DNA of 64,000 bases, taken from the NCBI GenBank assembly GCA_017546785.1, contig JAFYRW010000029.1, positions 1 to 64,000 on the forward strand, read 5' to 3'. Origin of the DNA: Bacteroidaceae bacterium. Lineage in GTDB: Bacteria; Bacteroidota; Bacteroidia; Bacteroidales; Bacteroidaceae. This document shows, piece after piece, positions 37,128 through 46,354 of the stretch; position 1 is the stretch's first letter; the number at the start of each line of letters is the position of its first letter. The notes under the pieces are model-generated. The model ran no database searches and had not been told where the DNA came from. It worked only from the letters and a program-made list of their open reading frames with translations. Position numbers and translations under genes: made by a program.

Positions 37128-40100
37128 ATGAGTAAGACATTGTACATATACAGAGCATCTGCTGGGTCGGGAAAGACATTTACTCTCGCCCTCGAATATA
37201 TTAAGCTGCTTATTCTCTCTCCCGATGCTTATAGGCATATTCTTGCCGTAACATTTACCAATAAGGCTACGGGTGAGATGAAGGAGCGTATAATGAGCTG
37301 TCTTTTTGGTATAGCAAACTCTCTACCCTCCTCCAATGAATATATGAGAAGGCTCGCCGAAGAGTTTCCGCAGTATGACGAGGAGAAGATAAGACACAGA
37401 GCCGATATTGCCCTAAAGAAGATTCTTCACGACTATACGCATTTTAAGATTCAGACAATAGATGCATTCTTTCAGACTATATTGAGAGGATTGGCAAAGG
37501 AGCTTGAACTTAGTGGAGACATTGAAATAACGCTTGACAGCAAGAAACTGCTCGAAGATTCGGTAAATAAATTGATAAAGAGACTTACTCCCACGAGCGC
37601 CGAAATGGGCTGGTTGGTAGAATATATAGAGGAGCATCTTGCCAATGATAAATCGTGGAAGGTTCGCGACACGATAAAAAGGTTCGCCGAGAATATAATA
37701 AAGGAGGAGTATCAGGAGCGTGGCGCAGTGCTTCGTCAGCAGATTGAGGAGAATAACGGTGCGCTGCTCGCCGACTACAGGAAGGCTGTCAGAAAAATTG
37801 AGGAAGATATTGTAGCGCGCACAAAAAAGCTTGGTAACCGTTTCATTGAGATTGCCGAGGCAAATGCTCTTTCGGTAGATGATTTTGCTGGAAAAAGCCG
37901 AGGAGGACTATGGGGCTTCTTTGGTAAACTGCGCGAGGGAACGCTCGTGGAGATAACAGAGAAGAGTACAATGCAAAAGTGCATCGACGCTCCCGAGAAG
38001 GTGTCGAAAAAGCTGTCGGCAGCAGAATGCAATGAGATTGTTGCGCTTATTCTGAGCAACAGGAAGATGTACGACGAGGAGCAGAAAATGCTGAACAGCT
38101 GCGAGCTTTCTCTTACCCGCTTCCATCAGTTACGTCTGCTCAACAGCATAGCACGTACCCTGCAGGAGGAGAACAACCACGAGAATCGCTTCCTTCTGGC
38201 ACAGACAACCTATCTTTTGAGCCAGATGATTGAGAATAGCACTGCATTTATCTTTGAAAAGATTGGAGGAGAAATAAATCATATTTTCATCGACGAGTTT
38301 CAGGATACATCAAAATTGCAGTGGCAATGCTTCAAGGTGCTGCTCGAGGAGGTAATGTCGCGCAGTTCAAAGCATCTTATTGTAGGTGATGTCAAGCAGT
38401 CCATTTATCGTTGGAGAAATAGCGATTGGAACATTCTGAATAATATTGAGAGAGAGTTTCCTGCCGGCACATACGACAATTACGGCAATCAACAGGGAAC
38501 AACCAATTTCCGTAGCGAGAGGCGCGTGATTGAATTTAATAATGCTCTGTTTACAAAGGCTACCGAAATAATCAGGAACAGCTATTACGATAAATTGGGC
38601 ACACGCCTCGAGGACCTTGTAAAGGCATACAGCGACGTTGCACAGTCAATCCCCGAGCGACGCTCTAACAGTGGTTACGCCGAGGTTCGTATGATAGAAG
38701 CTAACGATGTTACGCTTAAGGATGCAATGCTCGAGGAGACGATGCTTACTCTCGAGGAGCTTCTTCTCAGACGCAATGTTCGTCCGGGAAATATCACTAT
38801 TCTTCTGCGCGAAAAGAAATACGCGCCTAAGATTGCGGCACTCTTCAATGAGCGATTCGCGCAATACAATTTCAGTATCGTATCGGACGAGGCATACAAA
38901 TTATCTTCATCGTCAGCAATAGTATTGCTTATTGCGGCATTGCGTTACATTGCCACTCCCGAGGATAAGATAAACATTGTGCATCTTTTTACTCTATACA
39001 ATAAAGAGATTCTTAAAAAAGAGGTATCTACAGCCGAACTTTTTATGGAGAGGGATTATCTGTCGTTGCTGCCCGAAAAAGTTGTCGAAGAGCTTCAGAT
39101 GCTCAGACAGATGCCTCTCTACGAGCTTTTGGAGCGTCTGATTTTTATTCTCGAATTAAACAGGATTGAGGGTGCAGAGCCATATATCTATTCGTTTCTC
39201 GACCAAGTATCCAATTTTATCGATAAGGGAGCAACGGATATTAAAGAGTTTGTAAAATTGTGGGACGATGAACTGTGCGAAAAGACAATACCCGCCGGCG
39301 AGACAGAGAGCGTAAGAATTACGACTATCCACAAGTCAAAAGGATTGGAATTTCACACGGTAATCGTACCATTCGCTACGTGGAAACTCACCGGAGAGGT
39401 TCACACTCCTCTCAAAGAGAGAATCCTATGGTGTAAGCCCAATGAAGAGCCGTTCAAGAGACTCGACCTTTTGCCTATAGAATTCTCGAACAAAATGCAG
39501 AATTCAATATATGAGAAAGAGTTCAGCAACGAGTATCTGTTCCAATTGGTAGACAATCTCAACCTTTTGTATGTGGCCTCTACGCGAGCATCGAAGAACC
39601 TTTTTATAATCTCCGACGCAAAAAGCAAAAAAGACAATATCGGTCACCTGTTGCTTAATTTGATAGACAAATTAGGATTGGAGGGAGGAAAATACGACGA
39701 TGAGAAAAAATGTTTCGTCTACGGCGATATTATGCCAAGCGTAGACAAAGAGGAAAAGAGCGACAATCCTTTTACCACAAAACCGCAGAAAGAGAGTATA
39801 GAACTAAAGTCGTTCGACAACAGATTGACATTCCGACAGTCGCGCAATCTTGCACGATTCCTTACAAAAGAGAAGGCCGAGGAGGAGCGTCTGGAGAATC
39901 TTATCCGCGGCGAGATTATGCACAATCTTCTCTCGCGTCTGACAACAGGAGCCGAGCTTGAGCGTGAGATGAAAAGAATGCAGTTCGAGGGACTGATATC
40001 CTCAGATGAGGAGTACGACTATATAAAAAGTCTCATTGAGGGTGCAATAGCCCTACCCGATGCCAAAGATTGGTTCTCGGGAAAATACAAGCTCTTCAAC

Positions 40101-40328
40101 GAATGTACCATATTGTTCAAGGAGGGAGATAAACACCAGCAGCGTCGTCCCGACCGTGTGATGGTATACGGTAAAGAGGCTACTGTGGTGGACTTTAAAT
40201 TCGGTCGTAAGAACGATGAGTACAAGAAACAGGTAAAGGAGTATATTCATCTGTTGCAGCAGATGGGTTACGAGAATGTGAATGGTTACCTTTGGTACGT
40301 TACTAAAAACGAGATTATAAAGATATAA
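37128..40328 (+). CDS. AddA/RecB-like helicase-nuclease subunit
   Basis: A 1066-residue UvrD/RecB-type enzyme. Helicase motifs in order: Walker A ASAGSGKT (10-17), FTNKATGEMKERI, IDEFQDTSKLQW, VGDVKQSIYRWRNSDW, ITTIHKSKGLEFHTV, and LLYVASTRASKNL. The C-terminus has a complete RecB-family PD-(D/E)XK nuclease: RGEIMHNLL, RRPDRVMV, VVDFKFG and KQVKEYIHLL. With the next gene product it should form the AddAB-type enzyme that resects double-strand breaks for RecA. It is adjacent to addB-like (one-base gap) and to sbcCD. Confidence 0.9.
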   Translation: MSKTLYIYRASAGSGKTFTLALEYIKLLILSPDAYRHILAVTFTNKATGEMKERIMSCLFGIANSLPSSNEYMRRLAEEFPQYDEEKIRHRADIALKKILHDYTHFKIQTIDAFFQTILRGLAKELELSGDIEITLDSKKLLEDSVNKLIKRLTPTSAEMGWLVEYIEEHLANDKSWKVRDTIKRFAENIIKEEYQERGAVLRQQIEENNGALLADYRKAVRKIEEDIVARTKKLGNRFIEIAEANALSVDDFAGKSRGGLWGFFGKLREGTLVEITEKSTMQKCIDAPEKVSKKLSAAECNEIVALILSNRKMYDEEQKMLNSCELSLTRFHQLRLLNSIARTLQEENNHENRFLLAQTTYLLSQMIENSTAFIFEKIGGEINHIFIDEFQDTSKLQWQCFKVLLEEVMSRSSKHLIVGDVKQSIYRWRNSDWNILNNIEREFPAGTYDNYGNQQGTTNFRSERRVIEFNNALFTKATEIIRNSYYDKLGTRLEDLVKAYSDVAQSIPERRSNSGYAEVRMIEANDVTLKDAMLEETMLTLEELLLRRNVRPGNITILLREKKYAPKIAALFNERFAQYNFSIVSDEAYKLSSSSAIVLLIAALRYIATPEDKINIVHLFTLYNKEILKKEVSTAELFMERDYLSLLPEKVVEELQMLRQMPLYELLERLIFILELNRIEGAEPYIYSFLDQVSNFIDKGATDIKEFVKLWDDELCEKTIPAGETESVRITTIHKSKGLEFHTVIVPFATWKLTGEVHTPLKERILWCKPNEEPFKRLDLLPIEFSNKMQNSIYEKEFSNEYLFQLVDNLNLLYVASTRASKNLFIISDAKSKKDNIGHLLLNLIDKLGLEGGKYDDEKKCFVYGDIMPSVDKEEKSDNPFTTKPQKESIELKSFDNRLTFRQSRNLARFLTKEKAEEERLENLIRGEIMHNLLSRLTTGAELEREMKRMQFEGLISSDEEYDYIKSLIEGAIALPDAKDWFSGKYKLFNECTILFKEGDKHQQRRPDRVMVYGKEATVVDFKFGRKNDEYKKQVKEYIHLLQQMGYENVNGYLWYVTKNEIIKI

Positions 40329-40329
40329 T

Positions 40330-43188
40330 ATGACACCTTTTCTAAAATCGGTAGCAGAAGATATTTTTAAAAAGTTCAACAATGAGCTTGCGGATATTGC
40401 CATAGTCTTTCCTAACAAGCGTGCGGGACTTTTTTTCAACGAATATCTTGTTCAGAATAGCGGACATCCTGTGTGGAGTCCGCGCTATATGACTATCAGC
40501 GAACTTTTTCAGGAGAGCAATGATATACTCATAGGAGACACCATATTGCTTGTCAGCAAACTCTACAGAGAGTATTGCCGTCACACAGGCAGCAACGAGA
40601 GCATCGACCACTTTTACTATTGGGGTGAATTGATGATTAAGGATTTTGATGATATTGACAAGAATCTCATCGATGCTGACAAGATATTCTCGAATCTTGT
40701 TTCGTTGCGCGATATTGGCAATGCGAACGATTTTCTCGACGAAGAGCAGTGCAACGCCATAAAGCAGTTCTTCAAGAATTTCAGGCCCGAGGAGAATGGC
40801 AAATTAAAAGACAGTTTTCTGAAAGTATGGAAGGTCATAAATGCCATCTATCATAGTTTCGGCGCAGCCTTACGCAAAGAGAATATTGCTTACGAAGGAA
40901 TGCTCTACCGCGATACGATAGAAAATATAAGGAATATATCTTTTCCTTGCAAAAAGTATATTTTCGTGGGATTCAATGCCTTGAACCGCGTAGAAAGTAA
41001 ATTGTTCGACACTCTTAAGGAGCGCGAGCAGGCTCTCTTCTATTGGGATTACGACACTGTATACACCGACGTCAATTATCACGAGGCGGGTCGCTTTATG
41101 AGAGAGAATCTCAAGCGCTACCCTAATGAATTAAAGGAGTATGACTACGATAATCTGTCGAAAGAGAAGAGTATTACCATTGTCTCTGCGGCAACAGACA
41201 GCATACAGGCGCGATACGTTCCTAAATTCATCGGTGAGCATTTGGATGACAAAGAGATTGAGACGGCTGTCATATTATGCGACGAGAAATTACTTGAGGC
41301 TGTACAACACACGATTCCCCCCGAGGTAAAAAACATAAATATCACTATGGGATTCCCGATATCCCACTCTCCGGTGTACAGTCTTATGAGTATGCTCATA
41401 GAATTGCAAATATCGGGATACGACGAGGAGCATAGGACATTCACTCTCGACAGTGTGCACTCTCTGCTTAATCATCCTTACGTCATTCAATGCAGCGAAA
41501 ATGCACAAAAGATAGACAAGGTGATAGTTGAGAACAGGATATTGTTCCCGCCATCGACGCTTCTGCAGTGCGACGATTTTCTTGCAAAGATATTCACGCG
41601 TCGCACCGACAATACCCTGTGGTTCGCATCGCTTGCCGACATTGTGAGCAGCATTGCGAGCAAGATAGGCAAAATGACAGAGAACGAAGAGAATATATAC
41701 GAGGGACTTTTCAACGAGGCGTTACTGAAAGTATTTACACAGACTCAACGCTTTATCACGCTTTTGGAGAGCGACGACATTTCGATGCAACAATCGACAG
41801 TCGGACGTCTTTTTATGCGTGCGCTATCATCGCAGAGTATGCCTTTCCACGGAGAACCAATCGTTGGACTGCAGATTATGGGACTTTTGGAGACGCGTAA
41901 TCTCGACTTTAAGAATATTATCATATTGTCCACTAACGAGGGTAATTTGCCAAAGGTAAGCAGCGAGAATTCTTTTGTGCCCTATAATTTGCGCCGTGCT
42001 TTTGGAATGACACTCTCAGAGCATCGCGACTCTATATATGCGTACAATTTCTACAGACTATTGCAGCGCGCCGAGAATATAACAATCGTTTATAACAGTT
42101 CTGTAGACAGTTCAAGCGGAGGAGAATGTTCGCGATATATTCTGCAGTTGCAGGCTAACAGGAATTACCAAATAGTAAAGAAATACCTCAACTCCAAAGA
42201 GTCTAACAACCACAGCGAGGTAAAAGAAGTTGTAAAGAGCCAGGCAATGATAGAGTCTCTTTTGCGCTATTTCGATTTTAAGACCAACAGAAAGGCACAC
42301 GTGATGACTCCGTCGGCAATAAACCGTTATATAGATTGTCCGCTGCAATTCTATTATTACTATCTTATGAATCTTAAGAGATACGAGGAGGTTACGTCCG
42401 AGATTAAGCCTAATGAATTCGGCAGTATTTTTCACGCGGCAGCCGAGGAATTCTACAACAAGATAACCGCAGGAAAGAGAGTCGTAATAAACAAAGGCGA
42501 CCTTGAGACATATATTAAAAAGGATGCACTGCTGTATGAATTTGTGGACAAGGCTTTCAACGACATTTATTTCAAGAACGAGGATGGTAAGCCTGTATAC
42601 GACGGAGAGCAATTTATCAACAGAGAGGTATTGCACCGCTTTTTATTGCGTCTGATAAAAATAGATTACGAAAAAGCACCTTTTACATATATAGGAAGCG
42701 AGATTGAGCTCAGCTTTAAATACTACGACGCTCAAACAGGCGATGGTAATAATGTGGAATTGCTTATCGGTGGAATGGCCGACAGAATAGACGAGAAGGA
42801 TGGCGTGCTTAATATCATAGATTATAAGACTGGAAAAAGTGAAGAAAAATCGGCTACAATGGAGAAGATTTTCGCTCACGATGGAGACACTATGGGTTAT
42901 ATCCTGCAATCTATGCTCTACTCTATCGCTGCCATTGAGAGCGGAATGTCCCACGAGGCAATTCCCTCGCTAATGTATATTCATAAGAAGGAAAAAGCCT
43001 GCTACAGGGATTTTGTTGTCAAAATTGATAAAGAGCCTATTGAGAGCATAAACAAGCACAAGGAGGAGTTTATGCGGAATTTAAAAGCCTGCATAGATGA
43101 GATATTCAATGTGAATATTCCTTTCTATCCTACCGACGACAAGGATAGATGCGAATGGTGTGCATACAAACAAATTTGTGACAGATAA
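40330..43188 (+). CDS. AddB-like nuclease subunit with iron-sulfur nuclease domain
   Basis: A 952-residue protein. The N-terminal half has a helicase-like fold with no Walker A lysine; VFPNKRAGLFFNEYL takes its place, so this half is probably a Chi-recognition-type pseudo-helicase. The C-terminal nuclease has FGSIFHAAAEEF, GGMADRIDE, IIDYKTGKSEE and the Q motif YILQSMLYS. Four cysteines, one in DCPLQFYYY and three in CEWCAYKQIC, match the AddB Fe-S nuclease staple C-Xn-C-X2-C-X5-C. It is coupled to addA-like. Overall similarity to Firmicutes AddB is low, so the family call rests on motifs and neighbours. Confidence 0.86.
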   Translation: MTPFLKSVAEDIFKKFNNELADIAIVFPNKRAGLFFNEYLVQNSGHPVWSPRYMTISELFQESNDILIGDTILLVSKLYREYCRHTGSNESIDHFYYWGELMIKDFDDIDKNLIDADKIFSNLVSLRDIGNANDFLDEEQCNAIKQFFKNFRPEENGKLKDSFLKVWKVINAIYHSFGAALRKENIAYEGMLYRDTIENIRNISFPCKKYIFVGFNALNRVESKLFDTLKEREQALFYWDYDTVYTDVNYHEAGRFMRENLKRYPNELKEYDYDNLSKEKSITIVSAATDSIQARYVPKFIGEHLDDKEIETAVILCDEKLLEAVQHTIPPEVKNINITMGFPISHSPVYSLMSMLIELQISGYDEEHRTFTLDSVHSLLNHPYVIQCSENAQKIDKVIVENRILFPPSTLLQCDDFLAKIFTRRTDNTLWFASLADIVSSIASKIGKMTENEENIYEGLFNEALLKVFTQTQRFITLLESDDISMQQSTVGRLFMRALSSQSMPFHGEPIVGLQIMGLLETRNLDFKNIIILSTNEGNLPKVSSENSFVPYNLRRAFGMTLSEHRDSIYAYNFYRLLQRAENITIVYNSSVDSSSGGECSRYILQLQANRNYQIVKKYLNSKESNNHSEVKEVVKSQAMIESLLRYFDFKTNRKAHVMTPSAINRYIDCPLQFYYYYLMNLKRYEEVTSEIKPNEFGSIFHAAAEEFYNKITAGKRVVINKGDLETYIKKDALLYEFVDKAFNDIYFKNEDGKPVYDGEQFINREVLHRFLLRLIKIDYEKAPFTYIGSEIELSFKYYDAQTGDGNNVELLIGGMADRIDEKDGVLNIIDYKTGKSEEKSATMEKIFAHDGDTMGYILQSMLYSIAAIESGMSHEAIPSLMYIHKKEKACYRDFVVKIDKEPIESINKHKEEFMRNLKACIDEIFNVNIPFYPTDDKDRCEWCAYKQICDR

Positions 43189-43205
43189 ATTTAAAATTAT
43201 AGAAT

Positions 43206-43664
43206 ATGGAAGAGAGAGTAAATTTGGCAGTATCGCTTTTTAAGGAGGGATTCAATTGTTCGCAGTCGGTTGTTGCTGCATATGCCGACCTTTATGGCTT
43301 TACACGCGAGCAGGCGCTTAAAATGTCGGCATCGTTCGGCGGAGGTATCGGACGTATGCGTCAGACGTGTGGTGCCGCCTGTGGACTTTTTATGTTGGCA
43401 GGATTGGAGAATGGATGTACCGAAGGACGCAACAAGGACGGCAAAGAGGCTAACTATATTCTTGTACAGGAATTGGCCGAGGAGTTTAAGAAAAGGAACG
43501 GTTCCATTATCTGCAGCCAGCTTCTTGGACTCGACAAAAACGCAGAAACACCGGCAACACCTGAGGCACGCACAGCTGAATATTATAAAAAAAGGCCTTG
43601 TGTCAAAATAGTAGAAGAAGCGGCAAGAATATGGGGTGAATATCTCGAAATGAATAAAAAATAG
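43206..43664 (+). CDS. C_GCAxxG_C_C family redox-type protein
   Basis: A 152-residue cytosolic protein with conserved cysteines in FNCSQSV, in the QTCGAACGLFMLAG core, and further on in NGCTEG, SIICSQLL and RPCVKIV, matching the C_GCAxxG_C_C (TIGR01909-like) family. The role of the family is unknown; metal or cluster binding and redox activity are often supposed. It starts 17 bases after the addB-like gene and ends at the terminator at 43685-43719, so it is the last gene of the sbcD operon. Confidence 0.82.
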   Translation: MEERVNLAVSLFKEGFNCSQSVVAAYADLYGFTREQALKMSASFGGGIGRMRQTCGAACGLFMLAGLENGCTEGRNKDGKEANYILVQELAEEFKKRNGSIICSQLLGLDKNAETPATPEARTAEYYKKRPCVKIVEEAARIWGEYLEMNKK

Positions 43665-43684
43665 ATGCTTTTCCTAACATTATG

Positions 43685-43719
43685 TTTAAAAAAGCAGTAA
43701 AGTTTATTGCTTTTTTAAA
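43685..43719 (+). terminator. Terminator hairpin of the sbcD operon, overlapping the next promoter
   Basis: The arms TTTAAAAAAGCAGTAAA (43685-43701) and TTTATTGCTTTTTTAAA (43703-43719) pair over 17 positions with one G-U. The A- and T-rich arms would work in both directions. The 3' arm contains the TTG used as -33 element of the following gene. Confidence 0.7.
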
Positions 43720-43736
43720 AATAATTCATACCTTTG
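43707..43736 (+). promoter_or_regulatory. Promoter for the winged-helix gene with a long leader
   Basis: TTG at 43707-43709 and TACCTTTG at 43729-43736 with a 19-base spacer. The leader to the ATG is about 135 bases. I see no known riboswitch in it. Confidence 0.65.
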
Positions 43737-43876
43737 CACCCGCTTAAGCAAATTGAGGGTTGCCAAGAGGGTTATCAGCGTATTATCCCTTTATCAATCA
43801 ATCAATTCCGATAGCAAAATAACAGATAAGAACTTTGGTTTAAAACCATTTAATGTTAATTTTAAAATAATAATTT

Positions 43877-44077
43877 ATGATTACAGAACAGGCTGGTGAA
43901 TTTGCAGGTCGTATTTGGAACGCCCTCAATGAAACAGAGGGTCTCACACTTAAAGAGATCAAAAAAGCAACTAAGTTGAAGGACAAAGAACTATATTTAG
44001 GTTTCGGTTGGCTTCTTCGCGAGGATAAAATCTTCTCAAGCATAAACGGTGAGGAGGAAATCATCGCTCTTAAGTAA
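43877..44077 (+). CDS. Small winged-helix DNA-binding-like protein (DUF2582 family)
   Basis: A 66-residue protein with the pattern of a winged helix-turn-helix: EFAGRIWNALNETEGLTLKEIKKATKLKDKELYLGFGWLLREDKI. It matches the DUF2582 family found across Bacteroidota and anaerobes, always this short. No regulated target is known. It is monocistronic with a strong promoter, a 135-base leader and a strong terminator at 44098-44130, which suggests high expression, perhaps as a nucleoid-type factor. Confidence 0.85.
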   Translation: MITEQAGEFAGRIWNALNETEGLTLKEIKKATKLKDKELYLGFGWLLREDKIFSSINGEEEIIALK

Positions 44078-44097
44078 GAAATAACTTCAATAAGAAT

Positions 44098-44130
44098 AAA
44101 ATATCGAGCTCTTATGGGCTCGATATTTTA
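44098..44130 (+). terminator. Rho-independent terminator after the winged-helix gene
   Basis: The perfect 12-bp stem AAAATATCGAGC/GCTCGATATTTT with an 8-base loop, 20 bases after the stop. The A/T-rich ends make it potentially bidirectional. Confidence 0.85.
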
Positions 44131-44147
44131 TTTATACCAATGGAAAC

Positions 44148-44260
44148 AAAAAAACCGCACTCAAGGGGGAGAATGCGGCTTCTTTTATCGAGTAAACGCC
44201 TTTACTCGTGGCGTATCGACTTATCACAAGCAGATACGCCGGAATCTATTACTATGAAAA
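44148..44260 (-). ncRNA. Candidate small structured RNA (three hairpins ending in a terminator)
   Basis: Reading the minus strand, the order is: a perfect 8-bp stem GGCGTATC/GATACGCC with a 15-base loop (44210-44240); two bases (CA, at 44208-44209 boundary) later, a perfect 8-bp stem CGAGTAAA/TTTACTCG with loop GGCG (44189-44208); then CCGCA/TGCGG with a C-rich loop (44155-44178), followed by seven T residues (44148-44154), a classic intrinsic terminator. No ORF covers it. The loop GGCG could pair with the CGCC of the first stem. The 5' end is not defined. It may be an independent small RNA or the 3' end of the phospholipase transcript, whose gene stops 180-290 bases upstream on the same strand. 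Confidence 0.4.
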
Positions 44261-44326
44261 ACACACATATATAACGCATTAAATGGATTTTTGTTTCTAA
44301 AATATTGGTAACATTCCCAATTTAAT

Positions 44327-44355
44327 GTTAAAATACAGACAGACTATATTTTAAC
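44327..44355. repeat. Intergenic inverted repeat
   Basis: GTTAAAATA and TATTTTAAC pair over nine bases around an 11-base loop. It lies between the phospholipase stop and the RNA candidate. The rest of the 44261-44438 gap holds no ORF; a weaker ATTGG/CCAAT dyad sits at about 44304-44321. Confidence 0.5.
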
Positions 44356-44438
44356 TGTGTTCAACCACTGTTTTGTGCAATAAAAAAATGTCAGGCAAAA
44401 GGTTTTTACCCACAATTTAAAGCAGAAATACTCTTTTT

Positions 44439-45692
44439 TTACAGGAATGGAGTAAAAAGGTTGCCGAGCCATCCTACGAATCTGCGCCATAGAGAGACCT
44501 TATTCCAATCGTCGCGTGTCATAATGCGGCTTTCTTTCTTGTCCTCGTTGTAATATTTGAGAAACTCTTCGGTAACCTTTTCATCGAAAATAAAGAGGTT
44601 ATTTTCGTGGTCGTAACAGAGACTGCGGGCATCGAGATTGGCCGAGCCTATGGTTACCGTTTTTCCATCGACACTCATTGCTTTTGCGTGGTTGAATCCG
44701 GCATCGTAGAGATAAATCACTGCACCCTGCTTCTGTAATTTTTGCGCTAGATAGAGTGTCGCATCGGGAGTAAATTTAATATCCGACTTTGAGGATATCA
44801 TTATTTCTACCTTTACACTATCCTCGAGTGCCTTTTTTATTGCTTTTCGCACTCTTTTTGTCGGAAGGAAATAGGGGCTTACTATGCTCACACTATCCTT
44901 TGCTGCATTTATCGCATTGGCGTAAATGTTGCGCAATTGTTCAGGATTCTGCCGCGGATAGCGGTCTACAACAGCAACGTTACTACCCTCTTTACTACTT
45001 TCCGCTTTTGGGAAATATTCGCCACCGCAAAGGCTTTCGCCCGTCTCCCCGCTCCACATTTTCACAAATACACGCTGTAATTCAGCCACCGCATTGCCTT
45101 GCACGCGAACGTGCATATCACGCCATTTGCCAACCTTCTTGTTTCCCACAAGATAATAATCGGCAACATTTATTCCTCCGCAGTAGCCTGTCTTTCCGTC
45201 GATTATCGCAATTTTACGATGGTCGCGGTGATAAAAATGGTTCACCCACGGGAATTTTATAGGGTCGAACGGTTCAATCTTTATTCCAGTCGAGCGGATA
45301 ATATCAAGATGTTCCTTTTTCAGAGGCTTGTCGTTGGAGGAGTTACCTAAAGCATCGAATAGTATGCGTACCTCTACCCCTTCGGCTGCTTTACTTGCCA
45401 AAAAGGTGATAAGTTCTCTGTTTATCGAGTCGTTGCGAAAATTGAAATATTCAAGATGAACGTGATGCTCTGCTGTGCGAATATCATTGAAAAGGCTTTT
45501 GAATTTCGCATAGGCGCCATTGAGAATCTCTATATTGTTGCTGTCGCCGATTGCAATATTCTCCGATTCAATATATGCCTTCAACGCTTCGTCGGAGGGA
45601 CCCGAGAAGCTGCGATCAATTGCCACAAAATTACTTTTGCACGCTACAATGAGAGGCACGACAAACAACAATAACAGACGATTGAATTTCAT
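44439..45692 (-). CDS. Phospholipase D/cardiolipin synthase-like lipoprotein
   Basis: A 417-residue protein with two HKD catalytic motifs: HRKIAIIDGKTGYCGG and NHAKAMSVDGKTVTIGSANLD. This is the arrangement of cardiolipin synthases and related phosphatidyl transferases. The first 18 residues (MKFNRLLLLFVVPLIVAC) form a lipoprotein signal with a lipobox cysteine instead of the two membrane helices of ClsA, so it is probably a periplasmic membrane-anchored enzyme. The frame extends to 45740, but that part has no family match and covers the -7 element. Substrate (phosphatidylglycerol or other phospholipid) is inferred. Confidence 0.85.
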   Translation of the reverse strand: MKFNRLLLLFVVPLIVACKSNFVAIDRSFSGPSDEALKAYIESENIAIGDSNNIEILNGAYAKFKSLFNDIRTAEHHVHLEYFNFRNDSINRELITFLASKAAEGVEVRILFDALGNSSNDKPLKKEHLDIIRSTGIKIEPFDPIKFPWVNHFYHRDHRKIAIIDGKTGYCGGINVADYYLVGNKKVGKWRDMHVRVQGNAVAELQRVFVKMWSGETGESLCGGEYFPKAESSKEGSNVAVVDRYPRQNPEQLRNIYANAINAAKDSVSIVSPYFLPTKRVRKAIKKALEDSVKVEIMISSKSDIKFTPDATLYLAQKLQKQGAVIYLYDAGFNHAKAMSVDGKTVTIGSANLDARSLCYDHENNLFIFDEKVTEEFLKYYNEDKKESRIMTRDDWNKVSLWRRFVGWLGNLFTPFL

Positions 45693-45729
45693 TATACTTA
45701 TTGGAGACACTCTCCTTTTGCTTTTACTG

Positions 45730-45737
45730 CAAAAATA
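45730..45737 (-). promoter_or_regulatory. -7 element for the phospholipase gene
   Basis: Minus-strand TATTTTTG, 38 bases before the chosen ATG. It is divergent from the DUF2148-agu promoter. Confidence 0.45.
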
Positions 45738-45759
45738 CAATCAAACTTTCGCCTGTCTG

Positions 45760-45790
45760 TTGCAATATTTGTTAATTTATCCTACTTTTG
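45760..45790 (+). promoter_or_regulatory. Promoter of the DUF2148-aguA-aguB operon
   Basis: TTG (45760-45762), a 20-base spacer, and TACTTTTG (45783-45790). It is a good match to both elements, 42 bases before the start codon. Confidence 0.65.
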
Positions 45791-45831
45791 CAATAATAAC
45801 TTTTTGCGTCAAAGCATATACTTTTACGATT

Positions 45832-46353
45832 ATGATATACAACGAAAGGGAGACACGTCACCAGCAAGTAATTGAAGCGGCCAAACAGATGATGACTGCC
45901 GCACGCACCGCACCAAAGGCAAAGGGTTGCGATATTATAGAGATTATGCTGATTACTGACGAGGATATAAACACATTGAGCAATGCTCTAAAGCAGATGG
46001 GCGAGGAGCTTCAGCGTCCGGGAATGATACGCGACGCAGGCAATATTCTCAGCGCAGAGGCTGTTATCCTTATAGGCTCGCGCGAGCTTGCAATGGGTCT
46101 TAACTGCGCCTATTGCGGATACCCAACCTGCGATGCAAGAGCCGAGGGAGTACCCTGTGCAATGAACACAATAGATGTCGGCATTGCTGTCGGCTCGGCC
46201 TGTGCTACAGCAGCCGACCTACGCCTCGACACTCGCGTAATGTATTCTGTAGGATACGCAGCACTTAAACTCGGATGGTTGCCTGGATGCAATTATGTGA
46301 TTGGTATTCCTGTTAGTGCAGGATCGAAAAACCCATTCTTTGACAGAAAATAA
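45832..46353 (+). CDS. DUF2148 ferredoxin-domain protein
   Basis: A 173-residue protein of the DUF2148 family, with a cysteine set in NCAYCGYPTCDARAEGVPC that probably binds an Fe-S cluster, and further cysteines in GSACATAAD and LPGCNYV. The frame runs upstream to 45520 across the divergent phospholipase gene; ATG at 45832 is the family start and lies just after the promoter. One base separates its stop from the aguA start. Why an Fe-S protein leads the agmatine operon is unclear; the family has no settled function. Confidence 0.83.
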   Translation: MIYNERETRHQQVIEAAKQMMTAARTAPKAKGCDIIEIMLITDEDINTLSNALKQMGEELQRPGMIRDAGNILSAEAVILIGSRELAMGLNCAYCGYPTCDARAEGVPCAMNTIDVGIAVGSACATAADLRLDTRVMYSVGYAALKLGWLPGCNYVIGIPVSAGSKNPFFDRK

Positions 46354-46354
46354 A

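Noticed and set aside
43737..43876. Possible riboswitch in the leader of the winged-helix gene
   Set aside because: I could not build a stable multi-helix fold or match a known class; kept only as a long leader.
45520..45831. Long upstream extension of the DUF2148 gene
   Set aside because: It runs antisense through the 5' part of the phospholipase gene and across both promoters; composition is not coding-like.
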